DNA of 7,818 bases from JAWWBG01 sp033721095 (GCA_033721095.1 JAWWBG010000125.1:1-7818), one strand, 5' to 3'. Counted from the first letter of the stretch, positions 1 to 6,326 are shown. The notes: a model not told the origin generated them from the sequence alone. Program-made: numbers and translations.

Positions 1-633
1 CGACACATACGAACCCGCAGCCGGCGTCGCCACCAACGTGACCTTGGACCCCCGGTCAAACCGCCGCCAACAATCCTCAGCACAATCGGCAACCACCGGA
101 TCCCACGACACCACCCCCGCCCCCGAACCCCGCAAGTCCAGGTTGACGGCAGGGCGAAGCTCCTCGAAGTTGGCGGTGACTGACCTGGGTTGGTCGAGGG
201 TGACGGTGCACGTCGAGCCGGCTCCGGCGCAGTCGCCAGCCCAGCCCAGGAACGTGAGGTCGGGATCGGGTTCTGCGGTGAGTGTGACGCTGCCGCCCTG
301 TGGCACGTCAACGGTGCACATGTCGTTGCAGACCAGCTCGGGGCCCGTGACAGTGCCGTCGCCCAGGACCGATACCGACAGCGGTTGCGTCAGGAGACGG
401 AAGGTCGCCGTCACGGCCTCAGCCTGCTCCAGCATGATCGTGCACGTCGCTTCACCGCCGGTGCAGGCGCCCGACCAGCCTTCGAACTCCGACCCGGCAG
501 CCGGACTGGCGGTCAGGGTCACGGTGGTGTGCCGGGGCAGCTCGGCCGCACACGAGCCTGCGGGACAGTCGATGCCACCGCGATCCGACGTAACGGTGCC
601 AGCGCCGCTGCCCGCGGTTGTCACGGAGACAGT
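1..633 (-). repeat. Tandem InlB B-type (bacterial) repeats with cysteine pairs, third copy truncated
   Basis: Copy 1 spans about residues 374-457, copy 2 about 459-531, and copy 3 starts near 535 and leaves the window. Each copy has two Cys in its first half (copy 1 DCPAGSC, copy 2 VCNDMC, copy 3 DCAEDC). Copies 1 and 2 have two more around the GW(S/A)G(A/D)C...TCT motif. Each copy also carries VTL(T/V)A.P followed by an aromatic residue. The family is common as stalk modules in secreted and surface proteins of Gram-positive and environmental bacteria. Confidence 0.8.
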
Positions 634-1752
634 GGCCGTCCCCAGAACGATGGAACGAACTGCATGACCTTCACGGTCCGCAACAAGCATGGTCCCGTCG
701 CCCCTGAAGGCCATCCAAGCCGGCCCGAAGAACTGGGCGTCGATCGGGTCGCCACCGTCCCCACCGTCCCCCTCACCATTGCCGCCCGCAATCGTGGTGA
801 TGGCCCCGGTCGTTGCGTCCACCCGGCGGACGGCATGGTTCCTGCGATCGCCGATGAACCAGTTGCCCACGGCGTCAATGAACGGACCCACGGGCTCATT
901 GAGCTGCGCGAGCCTTGCCGGCCCATCGTCACCGGAATAGCCGGGGCCGTTGCCACCGACGACCGTGTCGATGATCCCCGTGTCCTTGTCGACTCGACGA
1001 ATGGCATGGTTGAGCCGGTCACAGATGATCAGGTTGCCATCTCCATCCCAGGTGATGCCGTTCGGCGTGTCGAGTTGGGCCGACCTGGCCGCACCGCCAT
1101 CACCGAGGTAGCCCTGCCCATTGCCCCCCACCACCGTGTCGATGATCCCCGTGTCCTTGTCGACCATGCGAATGGCATGGTTGTCCATGTCGACGATCCA
1201 CAGATGTCCCTCAGGGCCTCGGAGACCTCGCAGACGACGAGCAAATTTCGCGCTCTCAGCCGGGCCGCCGTCACCGTCATAGCCGGCACCATTCCCGCCG
1301 ACGACCGTCGTGACGATCCCGGTGACCAGATCGATCCTGCGCACCGCGTGGTGCATACCGACAAGCAGGCTGCCGTCGGTGTCCCATCCGGATGCCACTG
1401 GGTACTCGAACGTGGCGTCAACAGCCAACGCGTCATCACCGTCATACCCGGGTCCGTTGCCACCCGCGATCGTGGTGATGGCCCCAGTCTCTGCATCCAC
1501 CCGACGAACGGCATGGTTGAACGTGTCGCCGATGAACAGGTTGTCCTCTGCGTCCAGCAGAATGTTGCCGGGGTGGTGCAACTGGGCGAGTTCCGCAGGC
1601 CCACCGTCGCCCTCGTAGCCCGCGCCGTTGCCCCCTGCATACGTGTTGATCACGGCCGCCACATCCGCCACCGCTGGCAGCGCCGCCACCAGTCCCGACA
1701 ACAGGACGGCCCATGCCGCCAACAGGCTTCGCCAGCGCAACGACCCCAACAC
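1..1752 (-). CDS. Secreted NHL-repeat / InlB-type repeat protein, 3' end beyond window
   Basis: I translated the reverse complement by hand; the frame is open for 584 codons from GTG at 1752 to the left edge, so the C-terminus is missing. Residues 1-29 are a Sec signal peptide: a short basic start (LRWR), a hydrophobic core (LLAAWAVLLSGLVAAL) and a likely cut at AVA|DV. There is no lipobox Cys. Residues 35-370 hold six repeats of about 56 residues with the pattern GGNGxGYxGDGGPA...AQL...P.G...D..GNL.I.D..NHAVRRVD..TG, which is NHL-type and suggests a six-bladed beta-propeller. From about 374, three repeats of roughly 75 residues (SVTLTA.P..GS.F.GWSGAC.G...TCT) match the bacterial/InlB B-type repeat family. 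The third is cut by the edge. The Cys pairs suggest disulfides outside the cell. GTG was chosen because GGGGGAG lies 6 bases upstream and the signal peptide begins there. Ligand and anchoring are unknown; adhesion or binding is inference. Confidence 0.88.
   Translation of the reverse strand, partial: MLGSLRWRSLLAAWAVLLSGLVAALPAVADVAAVINTYAGGNGAGYEGDGGPAELAQLHHPGNILLDAEDNLFIGDTFNHAVRRVDAETGAITTIAGGNGPGYDGDDALAVDATFEYPVASGWDTDGSLLVGMHHAVRRIDLVTGIVTTVVGGNGAGYDGDGGPAESAKFARRLRGLRGPEGHLWIVDMDNHAIRMVDKDTGIIDTVVGGNGQGYLGDGGAARSAQLDTPNGITWDGDGNLIICDRLNHAIRRVDKDTGIIDTVVGGNGPGYSGDDGPARLAQLNEPVGPFIDAVGNWFIGDRRNHAVRRVDATTGAITTIAGGNGEGDGGDGGDPIDAQFFGPAWMAFRGDGTMLVADREGHAVRSIVLGTATVSVTTAGSGAGTVTSDRGGIDCPAGSCAAELPRHTTVTLTASPAAGSEFEGWSGACTGGEATCTIMLEQAEAVTATFRLLTQPLSVSVLGDGTVTGPELVCNDMCTVDVPQGGSVTLTAEPDPDLTFLGWAGDCAGAGSTCTVTLDQPRSVTANFEELRPAVNLDLRGSGAGVVSWDPVVADCAEDCWRRFDRGSKVTLVATPAAGSYVS
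962..993 (-). repeat. 32-base exact repeat, copy 1 (within NHL repeats)
   Basis: These 32 bases are identical to 1133-1164, and the match breaks at the next base on the right. The repeat encodes VDKDTGIIDTV at the boundary of NHL copies 4 and 5; its twin does the same at copies 3 and 4. Identity in synonymous positions indicates recent duplication or gene conversion between repeats. Confidence 0.85.
1133..1164 (-). repeat. 32-base exact repeat, copy 2 (within NHL repeats)
   Basis: Identical over 32 bases to 962-993 and 171 bases away, which is exactly one 57-residue NHL repeat unit. The next 15 or so bases also match in part (cgaatggcatggttg is shared shortly after). Confidence 0.85.
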
Positions 1753-1758
1753 GATCAA

Positions 1759-1765
1759 CTCCCCC
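1759..1765 (-). promoter_or_regulatory. Ribosome binding site for the NHL/InlB-type protein
   Basis: Read on the minus strand this is GGGGGAG, 6 bases before the GTG at 1752. It decides the start: a TTG in the same frame directly abuts this site and is too close, and no better site serves other upstream codons. Confidence 0.65.
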
Positions 1766-1872
1766 GACCCCAAAGGCCGCCCGTCGGACAATCGCGCCCA
1801 GTGCCGGCTGCAAGAGAGATGCCGACACCGATCAGGAAAAACGGTACGCGTGCCGCAGGCAGGCTCGACATC

Positions 1873-1927
1873 TCCAAACGGCAGCAATCACCTCACGAGT
1901 CGGCAACGATTGCCTATCCAAACGGCA
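1873..1927. promoter_or_regulatory. Direct repeat pair flanking a small palindrome (possible operator)
   Basis: TCCAAACGGCA occurs at 1873-1883 and again at 1917-1927, 44 bases apart, with the perfect inverted repeat GGCAA-CGA-TTGCC (1902-1914) between them. The block lies about 120-175 bases upstream of the NHL/InlB-type gene's start. A role as a regulator binding site is inference from layout only. Confidence 0.3.
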
Positions 1928-1929
1928 AG

Positions 1930-1956
1930 GCCGGCGTCGCCACCAACGTGCCTTGG
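1930..1956. repeat. Spacer copy of a sequence from the third InlB-type repeat
   Basis: Bases 1930-1950 are identical to 20-40. After one extra base in the other copy (41), the match resumes for CCTTGG (1951-1956 against 42-47). In the gene this stretch encodes the conserved core KVTLVATPA. In the spacer the single-base difference breaks the frame, and the minus-strand reading soon meets a stop (TAG). It looks like a remnant or transferred fragment of an InlB-type repeat. Confidence 0.7.
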
Positions 1957-1984
1957 GATCGTCCCGGCAACGCAGAGGGCCACC

Positions 1985-2016
1985 GTGCCGCGGACATGGC
2001 GCCATCGACTCGGCAC
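1985..2016. promoter_or_regulatory. Symmetric interrupted inverted repeat
   Basis: The outer arms are GTGCCG (1985-1990) and CGGCAC (2011-2016). The centre is the perfect 10-base palindrome ATGGCGCCAT (1996-2005). Both gaps are exactly 5 bases, and 12 of 16 positions pair overall. There is no U-tract after it on either strand, and the central palindrome leaves no loop. A protein-binding site is therefore as plausible as an RNA hairpin. Confidence 0.3.
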
Positions 2017-2096
2017 ACGACGACCACGCGCGGTCTGGACGGCCTGTCGGCCAGCCAGTCGACAAGAGCACCCGGCGACCCAGGGATCCGGCCTCC

Positions 2097-5000
2097 TCAG
2101 GGCCGGGCGATGGCTGCTGCCTCCGACTCGACCCAGGCCATGCCGAGGCGGGCGGCCTCGGCGCGCGCCTGCGCAGCGTGGACACGAGCCCGGCCGTCCT
2201 GTCCGACGCGCTCGTAGTGCCGAGCCAGATCGAGGTTCGACATCGCCACGAACGGCGGCCAACCTGCCGAGCTGTGCAGTGCCAACGAGTCCTGCAGGAG
2301 ACGCTCCGCCTCTGCCTCGTCGCCCGCGCGTGATGCCAGGCTCCCGAGGACTCGGTCGATGGCTCCCCACGTCGTGACCGCGGGATGCGAGATTCGCCCG
2401 CTCAAGGGCTCCAGCAGGGCTCGCGCCCCTGCCACCTGTGCGTCCGTCCCCGAGATGGCGGCGGCTTCGCCGAGCCATGCGTACAGCGCGTCCTGTGCCG
2501 GCTCGCGACGGACCACGAACTCCCCGTCCAGGACGCGCTGGATCCGATCCCGCGCGAGGTCGTGGTCGCCGGCGATGGCGGCGAGCACGGCGACGCCGCA
2601 CTGCCATGAGGGTGCGATGGCAGCGATCGCCTCGACTGCCGGAATGGTCGGCGCGGGGTCTCCTCGATAGACATTGAGAGCTGCCACCTGGGCCGCGTGG
2701 TATGCCGGCGCGTCCGGTTGACCGTGCTCGAGTCCCATTTCGAGGCCCTGCTCGATGATCTGGGCGGCCTCGTCGTAGTCGCCGCTGAGAAAGGCATTGG
2801 CCGACACGAGGACCTTCGAGAAGAACTCGAGTGTGGGCTGTCGAGCTTCGCGCGCGATGTCGTGCGCACGCTGGTTGACCGACATGGCCTCGTCGACGAG
2901 GCCAGCCTCCATGGCCGGAACGGAGCGGAAGAAGTTCGCGAAGAACTGTCGGTTCGGATTGGGCTCGTCACCGAGGAGCTCGAGCAGCTCGGCCGTACAG
3001 GACAGCCGATCGTCGAGCGTGTCCGGGCACCAGATCGAGAAGGAACGGAACTGCAGGACGTCCAGCAGCAGGTTGCGCTCGCCCGACGACCGAGCGAGCT
3101 CGAGGGCCTCATCGGCGTGGCCGAACCGCCGCTCGGCTCGCTCGGGCTCTGCGAACACGAGCTCGGCGGCCAGGATCGCGAGCACCCGGGCCCGGTCCTC
3201 GGCGGTCACCGCGACCTCGAGGGCGGCCTCGAGGTGCGTCACGCGCTCCTCGTCGACCAGGCCGTATGCAGACCAGAGCCCGCGGCTGTTGGCCACGGTG
3301 CCGGCGATCAGCCGCGCCGTGTCACCGGCGTCTGCCGCCAGGCGACAACATTCCAGCAGCGTCTCCCGATGCGCCGGAATCCCCGCACGGTTCTGTGCCG
3401 TGCCGTACAGCAGCATCAGCTCCCGACGGCGATCGGCCGGCAGTGAGCGGTGATCGACGGCCTGCCAGAGGCGATCGAGAACGGAGGCGGCATCGTGGTA
3501 GGCACGAGCTTCGAGGGCATCGTGGGCCGCCCGCTCGACGTGCGTGATGGCCGGGTCAAAGCCGGCAACCGGAACTGCCCGCAGGAAGTGATTGGCGACC
3601 TCGCTGGACCGTGCACCACGAGCGGCGAGCGCCTCGCCCAGCCCAGCGTGCATCGACGCCGCCCGCACGGCCCCCAGCGAATGATGGATGACGTCGCGAA
3701 CCAGGGCGTGCGTGAAGCGAAAGCGCCCGCGCGCCGCGGACGCGACGAGGCCTGCATCCTCGGCGACCCCGACGGCGGACGCCACCGTCGCAGCCGGCGT
3801 GCCCGATGCTGCCACCAGGTCCGGCACCGAAAAGTCTGCGCCCGCAACAGCCGCCCACTCGAGAACCTCCACCGTCGTGGCTGGCAGGGCTCCCAGCCGC
3901 CGATCGATGGCGTCCCGAACGCCCTCGCTTGCCAACACGACGTCATCGGGATCCTGGTCGAGATTCGACGTGTCGAGTCCGCGAAGGACCTCCTGGACGT
4001 AGAGGGGATTGCCAGCCGTCTGTCGCGCGATGCGATGGGCCAGCGCCTCGATCGTGCCGCCGTCGGCGCGTTCGGCCAGCGCCTCGTTCGCCAGTTCGCA
4101 AACCTCGTCGTCGGTCAGTGGACCCAGTGTCAGCCTGACGGTCTCGAGCGGCGCCAGGTCCGAGAGAAGCGAGGCCACGTGCGACGGATGGGCGACATCC
4201 GTGTGGCGAACCGTGATCGCGATCAGGATCGGCGTGTCCCTGGGCAGCCGGTCGATGATCAGTCGCAGCATGGTGCACGTGGCCTCGGAGGCCCAGTGCA
4301 GGTCCTCGACGATCAGCAGGAGCGGCGTGCGTCGCGCTGCCGTCTCCAGCCACGAGGCGACCGCAGCCATGAGCCGGTAGCGCTCCGTCTCGCCGTCCGC
4401 CTCGATCGGAGGCGGCAGGTCCGGAAGCCGCCGGCCAAGGAGCGGCACCAGCCGGGCAAGATCCCCGGGGTGGCGGCCGAGAGAGACGGCCAGCTCGTGC
4501 GGCGGCGTGTGCTCGACCCAGTACTCGAGGGCCTCGGCCACTGGCTGGTAGGGGACCGTGAGTGCCTTGTCGCAGCGCCCGGCGAGGACAAGGCCGTGGC
4601 TGTCGAGCACCGTCTCGGCGAACTCTGCAACCAGGCGCGACTTGCCGATGCCGGCCTCGCCCTGGATCACCACGAGCTGGCGGAGGCTGCCGCGCGCGTG
4701 GTGCCACGCCGTCTCGAGCTGCGTGGTCGCAATCGTTCTGCCCGCGAAGTCGAAGCCTCCACCTCGGTTGAGCGTCCATGGCAGCTCGAGATGTTCGTTG
4801 GCATTGCCCGGCGTCACGGTCGCATCGACCGAGACAGCCCGACGCCGCCCGAGCGCCTCACGCAGCAGGTCGAGGAAGGCCCGAGCTGTCGCCGGGCGTC
4901 GCCGTGGATCCGTGGCGAGGCCCGCACGGATTGCTGCCTCGATGCGCTGGCCGGCGTCACCAAAGCCGTCCCACGACGGCAGGCCATCCGCCAGGCTGCG

Positions 5001-5612
5001 CCCAGTGAGGAGCACGAATGCCGTTGCCGCCAGGCCGTAGACGTCCGCCGACGGTCCCACCGACAGCGCTGCGCCCGCCTCCGGCGCCCGGAAGCCGGCC
5101 GACCCTGCCCCGGTGGCGGATCCGAGAGCGTGCGCGATCCCGTAGTCGACGAGCACCGTGCGGCCGTCCGCGGTCACGATGATGTTGGAGGGCTTCACGT
5201 CGCCGTGGACGACCGGCGGGTCATGACCGTGGAGGTGGTCCAGCGAGACGCTGACGGCTCCGAGGGCCTCGAGCACGACGTCGGCGTCCAGTCCCGGGTC
5301 ACCCTCCGCCTCAAGGACTGCCCGAAGGTTGCGTCCCTGGACCCAGTCCATGACCATGAGGTAGTCATCGCCGACGAAGAAGTCGTCGCGCACGAGCGGC
5401 AACCCCGGGTGCGGCGTGATTCGCAGCAGCATGCGAGCCTCGGCCAACAGCACGCGCCTGCGTTCCGAGTCGAGTGCCGGCCGAATCTTCAACGCCACGG
5501 TCCGGTCGTGCTGGTGGTCCCACGCCTGCCAGACGGCAGCCTCGCCGCCGCTTCCGGCGACGGCCACCAGCTCGTAGCGATCTCGGATCAGCTGGCCGGG
5601 TGAGAAGCCCAC
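2097..5612 (-). CDS. PknK-like Ser/Thr protein kinase fused to a STAND ATPase and TPR-like domain
   Basis: 1171 residues. The kinase domain covers about 13-255: glycine loop GSGGEAAV (20-27, third glycine replaced by Ala), ATP-binding K42 in VALK, helix-C Glu probably E58, catalytic loop HGDVKPSN (136-143, D138, K140, N143), metal-binding DYG (156-158) in place of DFG, and APE 176-178. The HRD arginine is Gly, so this is a non-RD kinase with a short activation segment (S165, T167, S171). The ATPase follows, with Walker A GEAGIGKS (318-325), Walker B LLLIVEDLHW (431-440), and the later GNPLYV.EVL and FRFTHALVRDVI motifs typical of LuxR-LAL/MalT-type STAND ATPases. The rest, from about 690, is alpha-helical and TPR-like. 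There is no membrane segment and no C-terminal HTH. Architecture and length resemble mycobacterial PknK (about 1110 residues). The GTG start is 5 bases after the upstream stop and has no good Shine-Dalgarno site, so translational coupling is likely. The signal and substrates are unknown. Confidence 0.92.
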   Translation of the reverse strand: MGFSPGQLIRDRYELVAVAGSGGEAAVWQAWDHQHDRTVALKIRPALDSERRRVLLAEARMLLRITPHPGLPLVRDDFFVGDDYLMVMDWVQGRNLRAVLEAEGDPGLDADVVLEALGAVSVSLDHLHGHDPPVVHGDVKPSNIIVTADGRTVLVDYGIAHALGSATGAGSAGFRAPEAGAALSVGPSADVYGLAATAFVLLTGRSLADGLPSWDGFGDAGQRIEAAIRAGLATDPRRRPATARAFLDLLREALGRRRAVSVDATVTPGNANEHLELPWTLNRGGGFDFAGRTIATTQLETAWHHARGSLRQLVVIQGEAGIGKSRLVAEFAETVLDSHGLVLAGRCDKALTVPYQPVAEALEYWVEHTPPHELAVSLGRHPGDLARLVPLLGRRLPDLPPPIEADGETERYRLMAAVASWLETAARRTPLLLIVEDLHWASEATCTMLRLIIDRLPRDTPILIAITVRHTDVAHPSHVASLLSDLAPLETVRLTLGPLTDDEVCELANEALAERADGGTIEALAHRIARQTAGNPLYVQEVLRGLDTSNLDQDPDDVVLASEGVRDAIDRRLGALPATTVEVLEWAAVAGADFSVPDLVAASGTPAATVASAVGVAEDAGLVASAARGRFRFTHALVRDVIHHSLGAVRAASMHAGLGEALAARGARSSEVANHFLRAVPVAGFDPAITHVERAAHDALEARAYHDAASVLDRLWQAVDHRSLPADRRRELMLLYGTAQNRAGIPAHRETLLECCRLAADAGDTARLIAGTVANSRGLWSAYGLVDEERVTHLEAALEVAVTAEDRARVLAILAAELVFAEPERAERRFGHADEALELARSSGERNLLLDVLQFRSFSIWCPDTLDDRLSCTAELLELLGDEPNPNRQFFANFFRSVPAMEAGLVDEAMSVNQRAHDIAREARQPTLEFFSKVLVSANAFLSGDYDEAAQIIEQGLEMGLEHGQPDAPAYHAAQVAALNVYRGDPAPTIPAVEAIAAIAPSWQCGVAVLAAIAGDHDLARDRIQRVLDGEFVVRREPAQDALYAWLGEAAAISGTDAQVAGARALLEPLSGRISHPAVTTWGAIDRVLGSLASRAGDEAEAERLLQDSLALHSSAGWPPFVAMSNLDLARHYERVGQDGRARVHAAQARAEAARLGMAWVESEAAAIARP

Positions 5613-5617
5613 GACCG

Positions 5618-6211
5618 TCAGGAGTCGCGCAGGTCGTCGAAGCTCACGGCACCGCGGTTGACGGCCGCGTTCGCGAGCGTGATGCGACGCCGGGCGTCGT
5701 CATCGGCGATGTCGAACTTTCGGTACATGTTGGCCAAGTGCTGCTTGACCGCGGCGTCCGAGACCCCGAGCTTCACGGCGATCTCGTGTGTCGACGCAGG
5801 TTCGGTGAACACGTCACCGCCGAGGATCGGCGCGCACAGGGCACGGAGGACGTCGAGCTCCCGAGCCGTGAGCTCCGGCGGTGGATCGGCCAGCGTCGTT
5901 CGCGTGGAGGGCTGCGCGGTCACGTCACGCATCACGAGTCTCGTCGATCCGATCCGAATCTCGTCACCGTGCACGAGCGGCCGTTCGCCCTGGAGCCGCT
6001 CACCATTGACGTAGGTGCCGTTGGTCGAGGCGAGGTCCCGAACGCACCAGCGTTCGCCGATGCGCTCCAGGACGGCGTGCAGGCGGGAGATCTCCCGGTC
6101 ATCATCGATCACGACGTCGTTCGTCGGTTCCTTGCCGAGGGCGATCCGCGTCCCCACGAGTCGGACTGGTTCCCGGTCTCCGTTGCCGATGAAGTCGAGC
6201 ACCGCATCCAC
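5618..6211 (-). CDS. FHA domain / LuxR-type HTH transcriptional regulator
   Basis: 197 residues, cytoplasmic, no signal or membrane segment. An FHA domain fills about 5-95, with the phosphothreonine-pocket residues in place: G26, S42-R43-x-H45 (ISRLH), S62-T63-N64-G65 and N69-G70. A Thr-rich linker follows (about 98-113, with T103, T105, T106). Then comes a LuxR/GerE-like helix-turn-helix: LTARELDVLRAL (114-125) and EIAVKLGVSDAAVKQHLANMYRKF (143-166). FHA domains bind phosphothreonine, so the expected role is to couple the kinase encoded just downstream to transcription. The GTG start at 6211 is supported by GGGGAGG 7 bases upstream. It is the first gene of an operon with the kinase (5-base gap). 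Its targets are not visible. The linker threonines could be kinase substrates, which is inference. Confidence 0.9.
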   Translation of the reverse strand: MDAVLDFIGNGDREPVRLVGTRIALGKEPTNDVVIDDDREISRLHAVLERIGERWCVRDLASTNGTYVNGERLQGERPLVHGDEIRIGSTRLVMRDVTAQPSTRTTLADPPPELTARELDVLRALCAPILGGDVFTEPASTHEIAVKLGVSDAAVKQHLANMYRKFDIADDDARRRITLANAAVNRGAVSFDDLRDS

Positions 6212-6218
6212 GCGCCAG

Positions 6219-6225
6219 CCTCCCC
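6219..6225 (-). promoter_or_regulatory. Ribosome binding site for the FHA-HTH gene
   Basis: GGGGAGG on the minus strand, 7 bases before the GTG at 6211. It is the strongest Shine-Dalgarno site in the window and fixes this start. Confidence 0.8.
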
Positions 6226-6238
6226 TCTCTGGTGCGAA

Positions 6239-6244
6239 ATTTTA
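6239..6244 (-). promoter_or_regulatory. Candidate -10 box of the FHA-kinase operon promoter
   Basis: TAAAAT on the minus strand is a rare AT-rich hexamer in this GC-rich DNA. It lies about 27 bases upstream of the FHA-HTH start, which would give a leader of about 20 bases. The region where a -35 is expected (about 6262-6268, AAGCGCC) does not resemble TTGACA. Recognition by a group of sigma factors tolerant of weak -35 elements, or activator dependence, is possible. Confidence 0.5.
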
Positions 6245-6277
6245 GAGGACCATCACCTGCGGGCGCTTCGGATGGTT

Positions 6278-6303
6278 TGCCGCACAGCGGGCGAGCTGCG
6301 GCA
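6278..6303 (-). terminator. Stem-loop downstream of truA (no U-tract)
   Basis: TGCCGCA (6278-6284) and TGCGGCA (6297-6303) form a perfect 7-base stem around a 12-base loop. Together with the inverted repeat at 6306-6326 it sits between the truA stop and the -10 box of the next operon, where a terminator is expected. Neither strand has a run of T after it, so termination would be of the U-less kind proposed for actinobacteria. Confidence 0.35.
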
Positions 6304-6305
6304 CT

Positions 6306-6326
6306 GCCGACGGTCAGACCGACGGC
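6306..6326 (-). terminator. 21-base inverted repeat centred on the truA stop codon
   Basis: Arms GCCGACGGTC (6306-6315) and GACCGACGGC (6317-6326) pair at 9 of 10 positions around base 6316, the first base of the truA TGA as read on the minus strand. A hairpin here would overlap the stop codon. It is adjacent to the stem at 6278-6303, so the two may act together in 3'-end formation or RNA stability. Confidence 0.35.

Larger units (their letters stand above)
643..1650 (-). repeat. Six tandem NHL-type repeats (predicted beta-propeller)
   Basis: Repeat boundaries by protein residue are about 35-91, 92-146, 147-203, 204-260, 261-317 and 318-370. Most copies contain GGNGxGY followed by GD(D/G)G and end in NHA(V/I)RRVD..TG. 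Copy 2 lacks the usual D.xNHA spacing and reads GMHHAVRRID. Copy 3 replaces the AQL..P.GI segment with AKFARRLRGLRGPEG. Copy 6 is the most degenerate: it has a glycine/aspartate-rich stretch (GEGDGGDGGD) and ends EGHAVRSI. Six copies fit one closed propeller, which is a prediction from the family and not visible directly. Confidence 0.82.
1753..2096. other. 344-base gene-free spacer between the kinase gene and the NHL/InlB-type gene
   Basis: No convincing protein-coding frame was found here. It contains a 21-base exact copy of part of the downstream gene (1930-1950), an 11-base direct repeat (1873-1883 and 1917-1927) around a small perfect palindrome (1902-1914), and a symmetric interrupted inverted repeat (1985-2016). 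No U-tailed terminator follows the kinase stop at 2097. I could not pick a convincing -35/-10 pair for the NHL/InlB-type gene, although its promoter is expected here. Confidence 0.6.

Noticed and set aside
643..1650. Regular repeats as a possible CRISPR array
   Set aside because: The period is about 165-171 bases and the repeats encode a continuous NHL-repeat protein. There are no short identical repeats with unique spacers and no cas genes.
1442..1828. Minus-strand frame starting ATG at 1828, upstream of the NHL/InlB-type gene
   Set aside because: It is one base out of the NHL frame and loses all repeat structure. It also has a Gly/Arg-rich, low-complexity translation. The real frame starts at GTG 1752.
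1841..1846. TACCGT as a -10 box for the NHL/InlB-type gene
   Set aside because: It fits only a loose TAnnnT pattern, and the sequence 17 bases upstream (GTCGAG) is not a -35 element.
190..2217. Long plus-strand open frame (675 codons)
   Set aside because: It is antisense to the NHL/InlB-type gene and the kinase end, has no recognisable domain, and runs straight through the gene-free spacer. It reflects high GC with few stop codons.
3450..5603. Long plus-strand open frame (717 codons)
   Set aside because: It lies wholly antisense to the well-supported kinase/ATPase gene. Its translation is Arg-rich with no motifs, as expected of a shadow frame.
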